A DNA stretch of 64,000 nucleotides, from assembly GCA_032622095.1 (NCBI GenBank), contig CP136061.1:237419815-237483814 (forward strand), written 5' to 3'. The notes below the pieces were generated by a model. The model made no database searches. It was not told the DNA's origin and saw only the letters and a list, made by a program, of their open reading frames with translations. Of this stretch, positions 50,440-62,500 are shown piece by piece (the first letter of the stretch is position 1; each line of letters opens with the position of its first letter). This DNA is from Siphonodentalium dalli. Taxonomy: Eukaryota > Mollusca > Scaphopoda > Gadilida > Siphonodentaliidae. A program made the position numbers and the translations under genes.

Positions 50440-51720
50440 TAGCTTTCCCATTGACGGATGCCTCTCTGTTAAGGTCGTCGACCATACTGTACCCACACTT
50501 CTTGATCATGACCCAAAGCAGTCTTTGTAACATCCAGCAGTCGTCTCATCGAAGAGCTCACAGCAGAACTGATAAGAACAACACAATCGGTGCTAGTTTG
50601 TGGGCATGCGTCGTGTTAGTGGAAATGAAATAGGACCATGAACTGCACCGCCCTACATCAGCGGTATGTTTCAGATACAGACAGGATCTTATGCGTGGCG
50701 TTGCTTTCTTTTTGTGCTAAGACATTATGTCCACATCCGTTTGGAAGAGGTTCTAAATCAGCTTGATCAGTTATGGATAATGCTATGTATATGCCTCCCC
50801 ATAACTAGTGTGCAATCTTAAAGACCATGCATTTTATAGTTTGGTGGTATGTCATTCAAAGAATGAAGGTATGCGTTGCTATAACCCTTGCGCTCGGTAG
50901 TGGTCGGTATTTTTCAAGATAATCTGAATGACATTAGCACAAGGGTGACATGTTCAACGCAAAGAACATCTAGAGGAATGTCCCGTTGATGAGATCTTAT
51001 ACAATCACTTCAACACACGTCGGGAAAACCACAATTCCGATCAGTTGTGCCTGAGACATAACAAGAATCTTCTAAAGCCACCCTGTGGGATATTATTGGC
51101 ACATATCAAGTTCGACATTTGAACAAAATTTACACAACGTTCACACCGATAAATGATTGAAATAAACAGTGAAAATGCACCACACGTTCTGCCATTTTCT
51201 TGAATAATACCGACCACTTAGTGAGAATGACAACGCATAGTCGCATACATTCATTATTTGAATGACACAATACCACCAAACTTTTAAAGACATCGTCTAT
51301 TAGACTACAATCTTGGGAAATACTGGCATAGTATTATGCATACAGAGGTGTACGCCTGATCCAGTTGTTTCTGAACGGTTTCGAAACGAATGCAGTAATA
51401 CAATCTTACCACACCACAAACACGGAGACATATGGTATTCTATATCTGAAAATACACCGAACTAATGTAGCCTGGACGGTATAGATCATGGCCCCATTCC
51501 ATTCCCACTATCATGACGCATGTCCACAAACTAGCACCGCGTGTATTTTCTTGGGAGCTCTTCGGCGAGACGACTGCTGGGTGTCACAAATATTGCATAC
51601 GATAACGACCAAGGAACATGGGTACAATATGGTCTTCTAGGGTATAACAGCAAATGACCCATCTATATTACAAATGCCTACGTTATCCGTCCTTCTTGAA
51701 GGCTGCTATCTATGTTATGC
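50440..51720. mobile_element. Large imperfect palindrome, ~550-bp arms
   Basis: Matching inverted blocks: CCAGCAGTCGTCTC (50531) with GAGACGACTGCTGG (~51569); GTGCTAGTTTGTGGGCATGCGTC (50590) with GACGCATGTCCACAAACTAGCAC (~51515); GTTTGGTGGTATG-CATTCAAA (50839) with 51262-51282; and GTGGTCGGTATT (50899) with AATACCGACCAC (~51207). The centre is at ~51.05 kb. Origin unknown: a foldback element or a decayed inverted duplication. Confidence 0.75.
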
Positions 51721-51774
51721 ATTTGAATATTATGACAAAACTGGAAATTAATAACTGAAATTTCTTGGATTTTT

Positions 51775-52735
51775 CAATTTCTGGCCACCAGTTTGGCCGC
51801 CATATTGGCTGCGAATATCAATTGCCAACTTAAACGAATACTTCGTATCAATGCTCCCTACACAAATGTAAATGTGGACAGAATAGACTTAACATTAACG
51901 CCGATTTTCAAAAACTAAAGGAATATAGGCTTGTTTACAAATTTCGCTAGCCAGTCTAGCCGCCATCTCGTATTTGGGAAAATATTTCTTGGATGAGATG
52001 TATTCCCAACTCATCTGCAAGCATTAATGGAGTTGCCATGACAATAACGCCATTGATGTGAATATATGGGATTTTCGGTAATTTTTAAAAATCTGGCCGC
52101 CATTGTGGGTGCTATTTTGGATTTGGGCGATTTTTGTTGGATCAGCCAACTAACAACATTAAGCATTGCTGGAGTTGTCCTGACAACATTTAACGCTCAC
52201 TGATGTTAAAATCAGCGATTTTCGGTGATTTTTTTATTTCTGGTGCCATTTTGACCTCCATCTTAGATTTAGGTAAATATTCCTCATCTCAAATATAATA
52301 GTAATCCTAGACCTGGTATCTCCTACACATCTACAGGCATAGGTGGATTTATAATTGCAATAACACCCACTTATTCGAAACAGATATAACTTGATTTGCG
52401 TCGATTTGGCTTTGGTCGGATTATACCGGCATCTGAAAAAACGTGATATCGGGCAAACATATCCGGGCTAGAATGCATGTTATGAACTCATTATATGCGC
52501 AAATGACTCGTCTATATTACAAATGTATAACATCCCACCAAGCTGCCTACGTTATCCCACAGAGACAAACAATATGTGGTGAAATGTCGAACAGTTAAAA
52601 TTTGTTGCGCATTTCGGCCGCCATCTTGGATTTTGGTGTGATTTTTGGCCAGTTTGTAAGCATTTTATATTGGCATAACGAATCGAGTGGAAAATTAAAG
52701 CGAATTTGATATTATCTATTATATATTTTGGACTC
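51775..52735 (+). repeat. Diverged tandem repeat around TGGCCGCCAT
   Basis: Blocks of the form TTTCTGGCCGCCAT...TTGGATTTGGG recur at ~51778, 51955, 52090, 52240 and 52608. The segment AAATGACTCGTCTATATTACAAATG (52500) also repeats 51654. Confidence 0.55.
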
Positions 52736-54048
52736 AAATTTGGTATGTAGGCCTACTTTGATCCCGGGAACAATATGGGCGGGTCTAATTTCATGTGCGA
52801 CCTTGACCTTGACCTCGCTCATATACGCTTATATAGGCATGTTTCTTGACCAATATTTTCAACGTTGTTCGCTCAAGTCCAGACGCTGTATTTTCTGCCC
52901 GACCAGGGGGGGGAGGGGGATTTTTTTCCCCCGACACATATGCTGGGGGTGGTGGGTGTAAGAATAAGCCCAAAGCAATTTTTTCCGTGACAAAATTATT
53001 TTTTGTCCTTCACACCTTTTATTGGATTTTTTTCTAGTTTGTACTGGTTTGTAACACTAAGAAATCAAAATAATAAGGAACTGCAGCAACACTAAAACAC
53101 TAAACACGCTAGGGCCATTGGATGTTGGTTTGTGCCTCTTTATGACAAGGGAAAGTATTCTTAATGCAGCTGAATCGCCCATGTAATATTCTATGTAATT
53201 AACATCAAATAAGGATATGCCAAATCTGGTCAAACATGGACATTAAACACTGATGTATACACTGATGTATAAAGAAAAAAACATGTAACATACCTAGACT
53301 TGTGAGTGGATAACACAATTATCTCATATGTGACAAAAGAGATAGAAAATGGTAATAATTCACAATCTCATGTAGTCATGAATGAGTTAATACAGGTTTC
53401 TACTAAAAGTGTAGGTTTGTTTTTCATTATATGCTTTACTCTCACATGCTACACTTGAGCAGTCCAATAGAAATAATGCCTTTTCTAAACTCATACAAGA
53501 TTCCTGAATTCATACAAGATAAACTGTGAACGTTATAAAATTCCTAACCAATCCTGACCAATCTGAATCAATCGTAACATTAACTTTCTTGACATTGGCT
53601 CATTTGCTAAAGATTTCACGACACAAGAGGAATAACTCTATCCTGTTTGTCATATTTTGTCAAAATTTTATTTTTAACTTTGGAAGCTCAGTATCTTGTG
53701 AGAAATTAAAGCTTTTCATTTTTTCTTTCTTGGACACTCAGCTATATTGTTTTTACTATGATTTTGCCAAGGGACTGAATGATCAGCTTGGGGTATTTTA
53801 ATGTACTCACCATTATTTGTGCTAAATCGGTAAGCAGACAAGGGGGTGGGTGTCAAAACATGGCTGGAAAAAACTTTATGAAATGGAAAAAAATTTGGGG
53901 TCGGGGGTGGGTGGGTCCAAAAAGTGGTCATCGGCCAAAAAATAGCATACGTGTCTGGAAATATTTTCCGACCCCCCCCCCTGCCCAGACGGAGGCGATC
54001 ACAACGAAATCCCTAAATAGCCCGGACGAAGTCGGGCACATCAGCTGG
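52735..54048 (+). mobile_element. Helitron-like 3' end, split by ~1.15 kb
   Basis: 52735-52822 and 53990-54048 are collinear with 12513-12664. The end has a GCCCGGACGAAGTCGGGC hairpin, ACATCAG, then CTGG before T. The intervening sequence has G- and C-rich runs at ~52903-52925 and ~53973-53983 that may pair. Confidence 0.6.
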
Positions 54049-54049
54049 T

Positions 54050-54171
54050 AGTCCAAGTCTTCTCGTACTAAAACCAGCTAAGATATTGGTATGGCGAGAT
54101 GCTGGATTTTAAAATCCAGCATCTCGCTATACCAATAGCTTAGCTGGTATTAGTACGAGAAGACTTGGACT
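54050..54171. repeat. Near-perfect hairpin with AGTCCAAGTCTTCTCGTAC tips
   Basis: ~58-bp arms, minimal loop. It directly abuts the Helitron-like end. Same tip as the elements at 3.49 and 33.53 kb, reduced to the terminal arms. Confidence 0.88.
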
Positions 54172-54399
54172 AATCAGTTGGTATTTACTATAATGACGAC
54201 CAAAAGAGACCTAGTACATATCAAGCAAAATGGCCGCCATGATGGACGCCATCATATCTGGAGTCTCTGCGGCCACTTTTTTGTCTAGTCAACAAGTGGA
54301 AAAAATTAGAGGAGACCTTAAGGAAGAAAATTAGTGGGGTGAAGTTAAGTCCCGGGGGTGCAGAGACCGACCAATATCTCCTGGACAAGTAGTCTTGTG

Positions 54400-55600
54400 G
54401 TCCGGCACTAACCATGGGGAGGAACAGAATCCTTGGGACGGCCATGGTTCGGCCCAGTATGAGAAACATTTGAGATCTTAACCTGAAAATTGCAAAGCGA
54501 ATTCACACCCGATTTGTTTTTCTTAAATTAATAATGTTTTTTACTGTCCACTGGGGAGGGTCCAGGTCACACCTGGATTCAAGCTTTCCAGTTATTGTTG
54601 GGTATTTCCAACCTGACACCCCCAATCAGGTTGGAAACGTTCCAACTGATGGCCTTTTCGGTAATTTTTTTTACAAAAATGTTGGAAAATGCAAATGTTG
54701 GTCTAAAGACTAAAAACAAAATTTCTACTAATAAATTGTTGGAAAATCAAACCACGAGAACAATTTCAACCTATTGTTGGTGTGAAATTTATAACTATAA
54801 CGTTGTGTCAGGTATGAAATTTCCAACTATTGAAAACTATGACCAAAGTTGGGACCCACCTACTCCCTGTTGTCACGTCCCTGATCCAAGGTTCCTGGAC
54901 ACACACGCTACAAACCATTATTTGATTAGGATCACCCGTTGGACTTAGATCATACTATGAATCCCATCTCTGGCTTATGCCCGTATCCCCCAATTCAAAA
55001 CCTGGGAACTATTTGATGTTCTGACAACTGATATAAAATTGAACAGATAACGCACTATATACGGATAGTAGACACAGGTAATGTATTCTTTTTAAAAAAC
55101 ATGTTCATTGGTAACCTATTTCAAAATAGGGGTGGTCCCAGCTCGAGCTTGCATGATTTTGTGATTTTTGTGAGCCGATATCCCAATAATTATTGAATTG
55201 ATAACCCACCAGAAATTCCATTATTGTACGCGACGCAAAGCAAAACGACTAATTAAAGTCACCTAAATCATGCAATCTCCAGCTGGGATATTTACCTAAT
55301 GTGAAATGTATATATACATTGCTGAGTAACATGATTTTGTTTTAACTAAGAAATAAATTACCTTTATTGTTTTTATCTATACGGGCGCAGAGATTCATGA
55401 CATGATCTACCGTTGGACTTAAACAAAAACGAAGGCAGCATTTAAGTTGGAATAAATGATAATATAATACATATATAAGATGAGTCAAAATCAGAAGATG
55501 ATGGTGTATAATAAAATGCACAATAAGCTTCATTCAAATCAAATTGACGATGAATATAAGTTTTGTAGTTGGATCACAATGTTCACATAAATTTCATGGC
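54400..55600. other. Intergenic, no feature seen
   Basis: The open frame at 54595-54948 shows internal TTGGAAA-type repetition and no domain. Confidence 0.35.
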
Positions 55601-55617
55601 ATCGATAAATATTTTCA

Positions 55618-55870
55618 TGGCGGGAGCTACGCTGGTGCAGTATTAAATATAATGTGCCAGTGCATTCTCTTATATATGCGAGTCTCCCATAGGGAGCCTC
55701 ACATATACACAGTTTTGCACTGGCTAATAAGGTCAATGTAACTATTGTTAGACCAATGCATTTTATTATATAATTATGCTATGTGCTCTATGGGAGACTC
55801 GCATATAAAAGAGAAATCATTGGCACAAAGTTTTCGCAAAAAATGCTGGAAGCTAGAGTCATGGAAGGGT
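55618..55870 (-). mobile_element. Family B MITE, reversed, decayed
   Basis: Both hairpins are recognisable, the second heavily mutated. The CCCTTT/TTAA borders are degraded (GGAAGGGTTTAG). Confidence 0.75.
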
Positions 55871-56267
55871 TTAGACACCGCCGGTGATGTAAGCACTTAT
55901 ATATAGACAAGGGGGTACACTCTCAAAAGGTCACTGTTCTCAATATGTAACTTACATTGTAAGTTATGCATTTTCACAGACGTCTATTGAGGGCGAGTGG
56001 ATGGGACTGGAGGCCCCGTCGGTTATTTATTACATTCATTGTGCAAATATACCTACATTATAGTCACAATTTCGCAAATTGTGTTCGACTTAGTAATGTT
56101 GAAGTAGTTGTATATACACTTGTATGGACATTTAGGATGGGACTGTTGTGAAAAACTAGCTGTAATATGACACAGTTAGTTAAAATCAGTTGTGCTAAGC
56201 AATCAATTAACATGAGTTGGGCCTCATATTATAATCGACATAAAGTGTAACATTATTAACATAAACC

Positions 56268-56500
56268 CCTTCATGACCGGAGCTTCCTGAAATTTTGCGA
56301 AAACCGTGATGCTATTGCATTCTCTTATATATGCGATAAGAGAATGCATTGACCTAACAATATTTAACTTGACCTTGTAAGCCAGTGCAATCTCTTATAT
56401 ATGCGAGGCTCCATATGGGAGACTCGCATATATTATAGATAATGCACTGGCACATGGCACTTAATGCTGCACCAGCGCAGCTCCCGTCACGAAATTGTTA
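56268..56500 (+). mobile_element. Family B MITE, first hairpin collapsed
   Basis: CCCCTTCATGACCGGAGCTTCC start. The first hairpin lost its loop (ATATATGCGATAAGAGAATGC). The second is complete. The flank at 56520-56660 matches 8090-8225. Confidence 0.8.
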
Positions 56501-56669
56501 AAAAAAAACATCCTCAACCAATAAATTTAAATAGTATATCCCTTTCGGGGCACAATTACAGCAACATAATTTTTCTCAAACCAGATTTCAAAACTACGGC
56601 TATATTGTTTTGTAAATAAATGCAGATAAAACTGAAGATTGTGTATATTATTTATATTATTTGTCTATA

Positions 56670-58250
56670 AAGGAATTATAAAGTGGTTTATTTCTGATGC
56701 AGCTGAGTGTAATCGAGATTAAAGCTCCTAGTTGAGAAGAAATTTGCCTAGATTGAGGTTGCTAAAACGATAGTTACTATTTGGACCAGCCATGCAGGTA
56801 AGCGAGATTTCTGTTATAGAAATAGCACATACAACTGTCCCTAGAATGTGGTGATAAGAAATTATAACTAAAATATAAATTACTCGACAGAGGCTATTCC
56901 CTTAGTTCATACCCTAGTATCTATATAAAACATGCAAGGAAGAGATACACTATCTTTACATTGCTGATATGATGTTCTTAATTGAATAAATGCTATATAT
57001 GTGCATCATTAGCAGAACGAAGTTGTTTTTCCTCGAAACCGAGTTTAGTCCTCGGACTGCATGGGGATGAAGGATCTGCCCTATTTAGCTGTCGGTTGCC
57101 ATGTATAGACATATTCTAATACATGGCCCATATTATATGGGTTTGCAAATTTTGGCTGAAGCAAATAGGGTCAGGTTACTACGAATCGGGCATCTGGTTC
57201 AATTGGGACAAGGACCAGTTTAATGCGCGAAATTCAGCAACAATTGTCTAAGTTTCTACTTCGCGGATTTTAAAAGGATATTTAATAATAGATTTTCTTC
57301 TCAAAGTAGATAAACTTGTTCAGTGAATGAACATAAACATTTTTTTCCATGTCTTTCATGTCTTTATTGGAGCTCACTCAATATGTCTCTTTTTTAATAG
57401 ACTGGTTCCCAGCAAGTCCAAAACTGCGAAAATCTGAAAACGTAGTAACCTGACCCCATTTGCGAATATAAACCAGCAATTCAAGTGTATCGCGGTAGTC
57501 AACCCTAGTTTGGTTTAAGTGAACAACTCTGAAGCAACAAACCGAATCAATTAAATCTATACTTTGACCAGATATGTATATATACCTGAACATGTGCGAC
57601 ACAATCACGGATAATTATGTGTGCACGTGACATACCAACAACAGCTCACGTTTTTTAAATAACTCCGTTGAGTGTTCAAGCAGATCTTCTGACTGAATGC
57701 CCAAGCAGTGATCTCATATATGTTTATATGTGTATACAGGCAGACGTGATATCAATTTTTCTCTTTCAGAAGGCCGCACATTGATAAATATGGCCATCAG
57801 CCAACAATATTAATGTTGACATTGAGCCAAAACGACAGGTATACCTTGGTATACCCTTTATTTGGTTGTTGCTATGCGTGGCCCCGCCAACCGTCTGGTT
57901 CCATGGTCTCGGCTGGTGAGCAACTGTTGTCGATATTAGTTCGAGATACCGGCTCTACAATAAAACAACAGTGGTACATGTATTATGCATAAAATGTGAT
58001 CTTAATTACTTCTCTGCACGTTTTGTACAGATCACGAGATAGAGTGATAATTCGGAGTTCAATGCACCAGGCATCACATGTACATCTTTAAATTCATGAT
58101 CTCATTCTTTCCACTTTTTACTAAGACTGCGGGGAAATATAGATTATAGTGATAAAATTTTAACTGCCGAATTGTGGAATACTATAAGTGACATATGTCT
58201 GTTGTTGCTGGACGTTATTTGTTACGATCTAAACCTGCCCACTAAAACGA
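56670..58250. other. Intergenic; one short inverted pair
   Basis: CAAATAGGGTCAGGTTACTACG (57164-57185) is inverted at 57440-57462. Otherwise nothing recognised. Confidence 0.4.
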
Positions 58251-58257
58251 CTGTGTC

Positions 58258-58500
58258 GTTGACCCTTCCTGTACTAAACGGATTCTCCCATACAATTAAA
58301 AGTATATATTGGAATGGCCTATTATTCATCTGGAGGGATGTTCAGGAAATAAAATCAGGCGACAGTCAATGGAAATTGCAGAAGGATTCATGTTTATTGG
58401 TGGGCAATGTTCAGATAATAAGTTCAACAAACGACCTATTATCTGAAAATTTCCAAAGGGATAACTACTCGTCAATGAGTGATTTAGTATAGAAAGGTTA
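58258..58500 (+). mobile_element. Family I MITE, near complete
   Basis: CCCTTCCTGTACTAAACGGATT start and TTTAGTATAGAAAGGTTAA end, with the GTTCAGATAATAAGTTCAAC / TTATCTGAAAATTTCC inner inverted pair. Confidence 0.82.
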
Positions 58501-59220
58501 AAACGAGTTCGAGAAGATAGATCACATTATACTCTCGTATTTGGTTTCTCTAAACATCGGTGCAAGCGTGCTTGAATTTGATAAAATATCACTTGAACAA
58601 TAAGCTCAATAAGTGAATATAATATATATTCTGAAATTGATACAATGGACTGCATGAGAAGTCCTAGGTTAAACAAACCAAACGATTGTAAAAATGAGAC
58701 GGAAATAAAGTTCAAATATGGCTCATCTAATAATAATTTAGAAAGAAAACACAGCTTCCACATAGATGTAAGAGGGAGGTTTCTATCATATATGGCGCAC
58801 TGATACAGATCATTTTTACAGCTTTAAATTTTAACTAACCACCAGCGGCCACATCTTAATATTTACATAACCCGTCTGTGTGACACTAAATCCTGTTCAG
58901 TGATTGGGCAACTGCCAATTGGGTCACCCGTTTCATACCCCAATAACATGCACGGACCGTGACACGAACACGACGTCACAAATTGTTGACATAAATTGAC
59001 CTAATACTGCAGAATAATTGGGCGTGCTTTTCAAAGTTCGGCCGAATTTCATCTCAAGCCAGTTATTTATATCGATAATGTTATCGTTGCTAAGTGCTTT
59101 GAAATTTGACATTGTGCTGACAAAATTTGCTGCGCGGGCCAGTCTCAAATTATCAATAGATTTTGTGAAATAAATAAGAATACACAAAGTTTTTTGGGGA
59201 GTAAATCATCAAATAGCTAT
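58501..59220. other. Intergenic, downstream of the TSP1-repeat gene
   Basis: 3' side of the gene. No clear AATAAA on the minus strand was found. Confidence 0.35.
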
Positions 59221-59230
59221 ATAAATATAA

Positions 59231-59372
59231 GAAATGAATGTATTGTGTTATTGGTGGATACGGCGTTGTGGTACCTTGAGTGAGCACCCCTTCTAAGTTC
59301 ACACAATGCGCCCGACGACATTAGCGCCGTATCCCACAGTATCACACTTACCCACAACATTCATTTCTTAAA
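59231..59372. repeat. Imperfect inverted repeat beside the TSP1 gene stop
   Basis: GAAATGAATGTATTGTGTTA...GGATACGGCG is answered by CGCCGTATCC...CAACATTCATTTC. It begins ~30 bp past the stop codon, so it would lie in the 3'UTR and could fold there. Confidence 0.7.
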
Positions 59373-59402
59373 TGACTAAGTACTGCATGTTGAAACACAC
59401 CT

Positions 59403-59578
59403 TCACTTGGGACACATCGCTAAGTTACAGAATTTTTTCTCTCGTTTTGGCTGGCATGCTTTGCCTTTTCTCTTCGGTTTGACGAGAATGTGTCGTCTGC
59501 GTTCCTGTATCGCGTTCTGACCACATGTCCTTGAACACGCCGACCATTCACCCCACGGTCCCATTACACAATCCACCG
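59403..59578 (-). CDS. TSP1-repeat gene exon 4, second TSP1 and stop
   Basis: The acceptor is ttgtttcttttcag. The exon encodes VDCVMGPWGEWSACSRTCGQ through CNLAMCPK and TGA. Joined to exon 3 it reads KCPVDCVMGPW, a normal spacing between adjacent TSP1 domains. The domain has the WxxW motif, the CSRTC motif and a basic central strand (RRRHILVKPKRKGK). Confidence 0.93.
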
Positions 59579-62500
59579 CTGAAAAGAAACAATGTTTAAA
59601 TGATAGTACAACAGAAATCATATACGAGAAGAGCCAAAGGCAGGGACAGACAATAGCTTTTAAAGTGATGTGAAACACTCCGGTATGGTCATCCAATATA
59701 AATGGAGAATAATCTTGCTCAAAGTAGTTATTTTTACAAATCTTAAATCCAAACTGACAACACACACCGCCATTATTATATATAAATTAAATTTAGTGAC
59801 TCTCAATGGCGAAATTGTTTCAGTTACTTTATCGCCGATAGTTGCATCCCGAATCGAGAAGTAAATATTTACAACTGAGCGTAGTTCAGTTGATGTTTTT
59901 CATGGAGCGGTACGGTCGATCTGCTTGAGATTTTCGGCGATGTAGTAGAATGCTACATTCCTCCAGTTGGAATACTGCCTGAATACTAACTTAACAGTTT
60001 AACGCACCGGTAAAGTCCATTATATGTCTTTAAGAGACAACAAAAAGGCAACAAATTGGGGTTTGGTTAGAAAGATAGAGATACCAGACAGTCAACGAGT
60101 GGTGCCTGACTGGTGGCCATTTACATAAGCTTGGTCCGATTCCATGTAAATTTTTAAAAAATATAAATCGTTAGCAAACTTTCCATAATACCGGGTGAAT
60201 AAAACATGAATGAAAATTAATTTTAATCACCGCCATTCGGATACGATACGCCGACATCCCACAAGAACACGCATATGATATAACGATGATATACATTTTA
60301 GTGGTGCTCTTGATTTAATATTCGCCGCTAATGGGTATACCCTTATAAGGAAACCATATAAGCTATTTATTATAGTAGGCATCCCGTTTTCACATCCCTG
60401 CACATGACTATTGGGGTCTTTGGATGATACATGTACATTTCTGTATGACAACAACATCATATGATAAAGCTACTAGTACTTGCATGACTCACAAAATACT
60501 TACGACATTTCGGAACATAACATTGCTTCTTTTTCGATAAGTCCTTGGGACATTCCTTCCCGCCATTCGAAGCTTGAACTCGAATATCGCGCTTTCTCGT
60601 TTTAAATGCCACTCCGCACGTGGCAGAACACACTGACCAATCAGACCACGATGTCACCTTACAGTTACGTGTCTCCTTGGTCCTTGATATGTCTGGGGAA
60701 ATAGTTTTACGGACCGTTTTATCATTATTGACTTTGTGTCCATTTTTCTTCTGAGATTTATTCAATGCCACGAGGTCTTGTTTCTTTTTCCGCCGTCTTT
60801 TTAGCTCTGTTTTTATCATTACCCTCACCTCTCGGTCGTTTTTTCTCACACGCAAACCCCTAATAGTTTGTCCGGATTTCGACATGTCACTTTTAAACTT
60901 GATGAGCTTCTTGATTGTGAGTTTCCGCAATTCATTCGATATGCGCCGGTAGAGTATTTTATTGGCGTTTGAACCACCAATCTCGGTGGCTACTGGTGGA
61001 GTACCAGGGGCGACAACTGCTCCTGGCTTCTTATCCTTCTCATATTTATCCTTCTTGCTGTCGGGGCGTTGTTTCTTGTCTGTGTGTTTCTTGATCATTC
61101 GGTCCTTCAGAACCATGAGTTTTTTCTCGGGCATCCCGTCCATAATTCTCTTTTTGAAGACAGCCATTTGTTTATCTGATAATCCCCAGTGAGGCATATC
61201 GTCTAGGAGTTTATCGCGAAAGTTATCCCCCTTTTTGTCACCCAGATCGTTCTCTTCCAACATGCTCCTCAGTAGCATGCGGAACTTTTGTTCAGATATA
61301 CCATCCATAACATGTTGCTTTATGACCATAATGTGCTTGTCTTTCAAGTCCAAAGTTCCCATTAACATGGGAAGCTTCTCCAGGGGAATTGGCCAGGGTA
61401 TGGCATCCACGCCCATCTTATCGTCGTACTCTTCAACGACATTTTCTGATGCCCCATTCTGATTTTCTTTCAACATTTGATCCCGCAACATGTCGAATTT
61501 CTCTCGAGATATACCGTCCATAATGTGTTGTTTCATTGTCATTTGTTGCCTTGCAGTTAGACCCCATTGCGTCATCAACATCATGATTTTCTCATTAGGT
61601 AAGGGCCAAGGGAAATCACTCTCACTTCCGGTATTCATGTTCTGTTTCAACATTTGATCCCTCAACATCTCGAACTTTTCTCTGTTCATGCCATCCATTA
61701 GGTGTTTTTTCATTGTCATTTGTTGCCCTGCAGTTAACCCCCATTGCGTCATCAACATCATGATTTTCTCATCAGGTAAGGGCCAAGGGAAATCACTCTC
61801 AGTTCCGGTTTCAATGTTCTGTTTCAACATTTGATTTCTCAACATCTCGAACTTTTCTCTTGCGATACCATCCATTAGATTTTGCTTCATAAACATCTGT
61901 TGCTTCTGAGTTAGACCCCATTGCGTCATCAACATCATGATTTTCTCATCAGGTATGGGCCAAGGGAAATCACTTTCAATTCCGGTTTCCATGTTCTGTT
62001 TCAGCATTTGATTTCTCAACATTTCGAACTTTTCTCTGCTTATTCCATCCATTAAATTTTGCTTCATGACCATTTGTTGCTTATCATTCAGCCCCCACTG
62101 TAACATCAGCATCATAATTTTCTCGTTGGGTATAGGCCAGGGAAAATCACTCCCGTTTCGTGCCTCCATATTCTCCTTTACCATTTGAGCCCGGAGCATC
62201 TCGAACTTTTCTCGACTCATACCATCCATTATGGTCTGCTTCAACACCATCTGTTGTTTAGTCGTAAGCTGCCACTGTGACATCAACATCATAAGTTTCC
62301 CTTGAGGAATTGGCCAAGGGTAATCACCATCGGTACCCTCCTGCATGTTCTCCTTCATCATCTGTCCTCTGAGCATTCTAAACTTCTTCTCAGAGACCCC
62401 GTCCATTATATTCTGCTTCAGTAACATTTGTTGCTTATTATTTAAACCCCACTGATGGAACAACATGGCGATCTTCTCGTCGGGGATGGGCCACGGTATA

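Larger units (their letters stand above)
50228..54400. repeat. Distant ~85-bp inverted pair
   Basis: CCAGGAGATATTGGTGGACC... CACCCCACTAATTTTCTTCC (50236-50308) is inverted at ~54318-54392. These may be the ends of a 4.1-kb composite enclosing the 50.44-51.72 kb palindrome. Confidence 0.55.

Noticed and set aside
52904-52990. Candidate G-quadruplex or gene around GGGGGGGAGGGGG
   Set aside because: Simple G/C runs in an inserted sequence. Pairing with the run at 53973 is more likely. No other support.
54595-54948. 117-residue plus-strand ORF
   Set aside because: Its sequence is made of recurring TTGGAAATTTCCAAC-like words. Composition is that of a degenerate repeat, with no motif.
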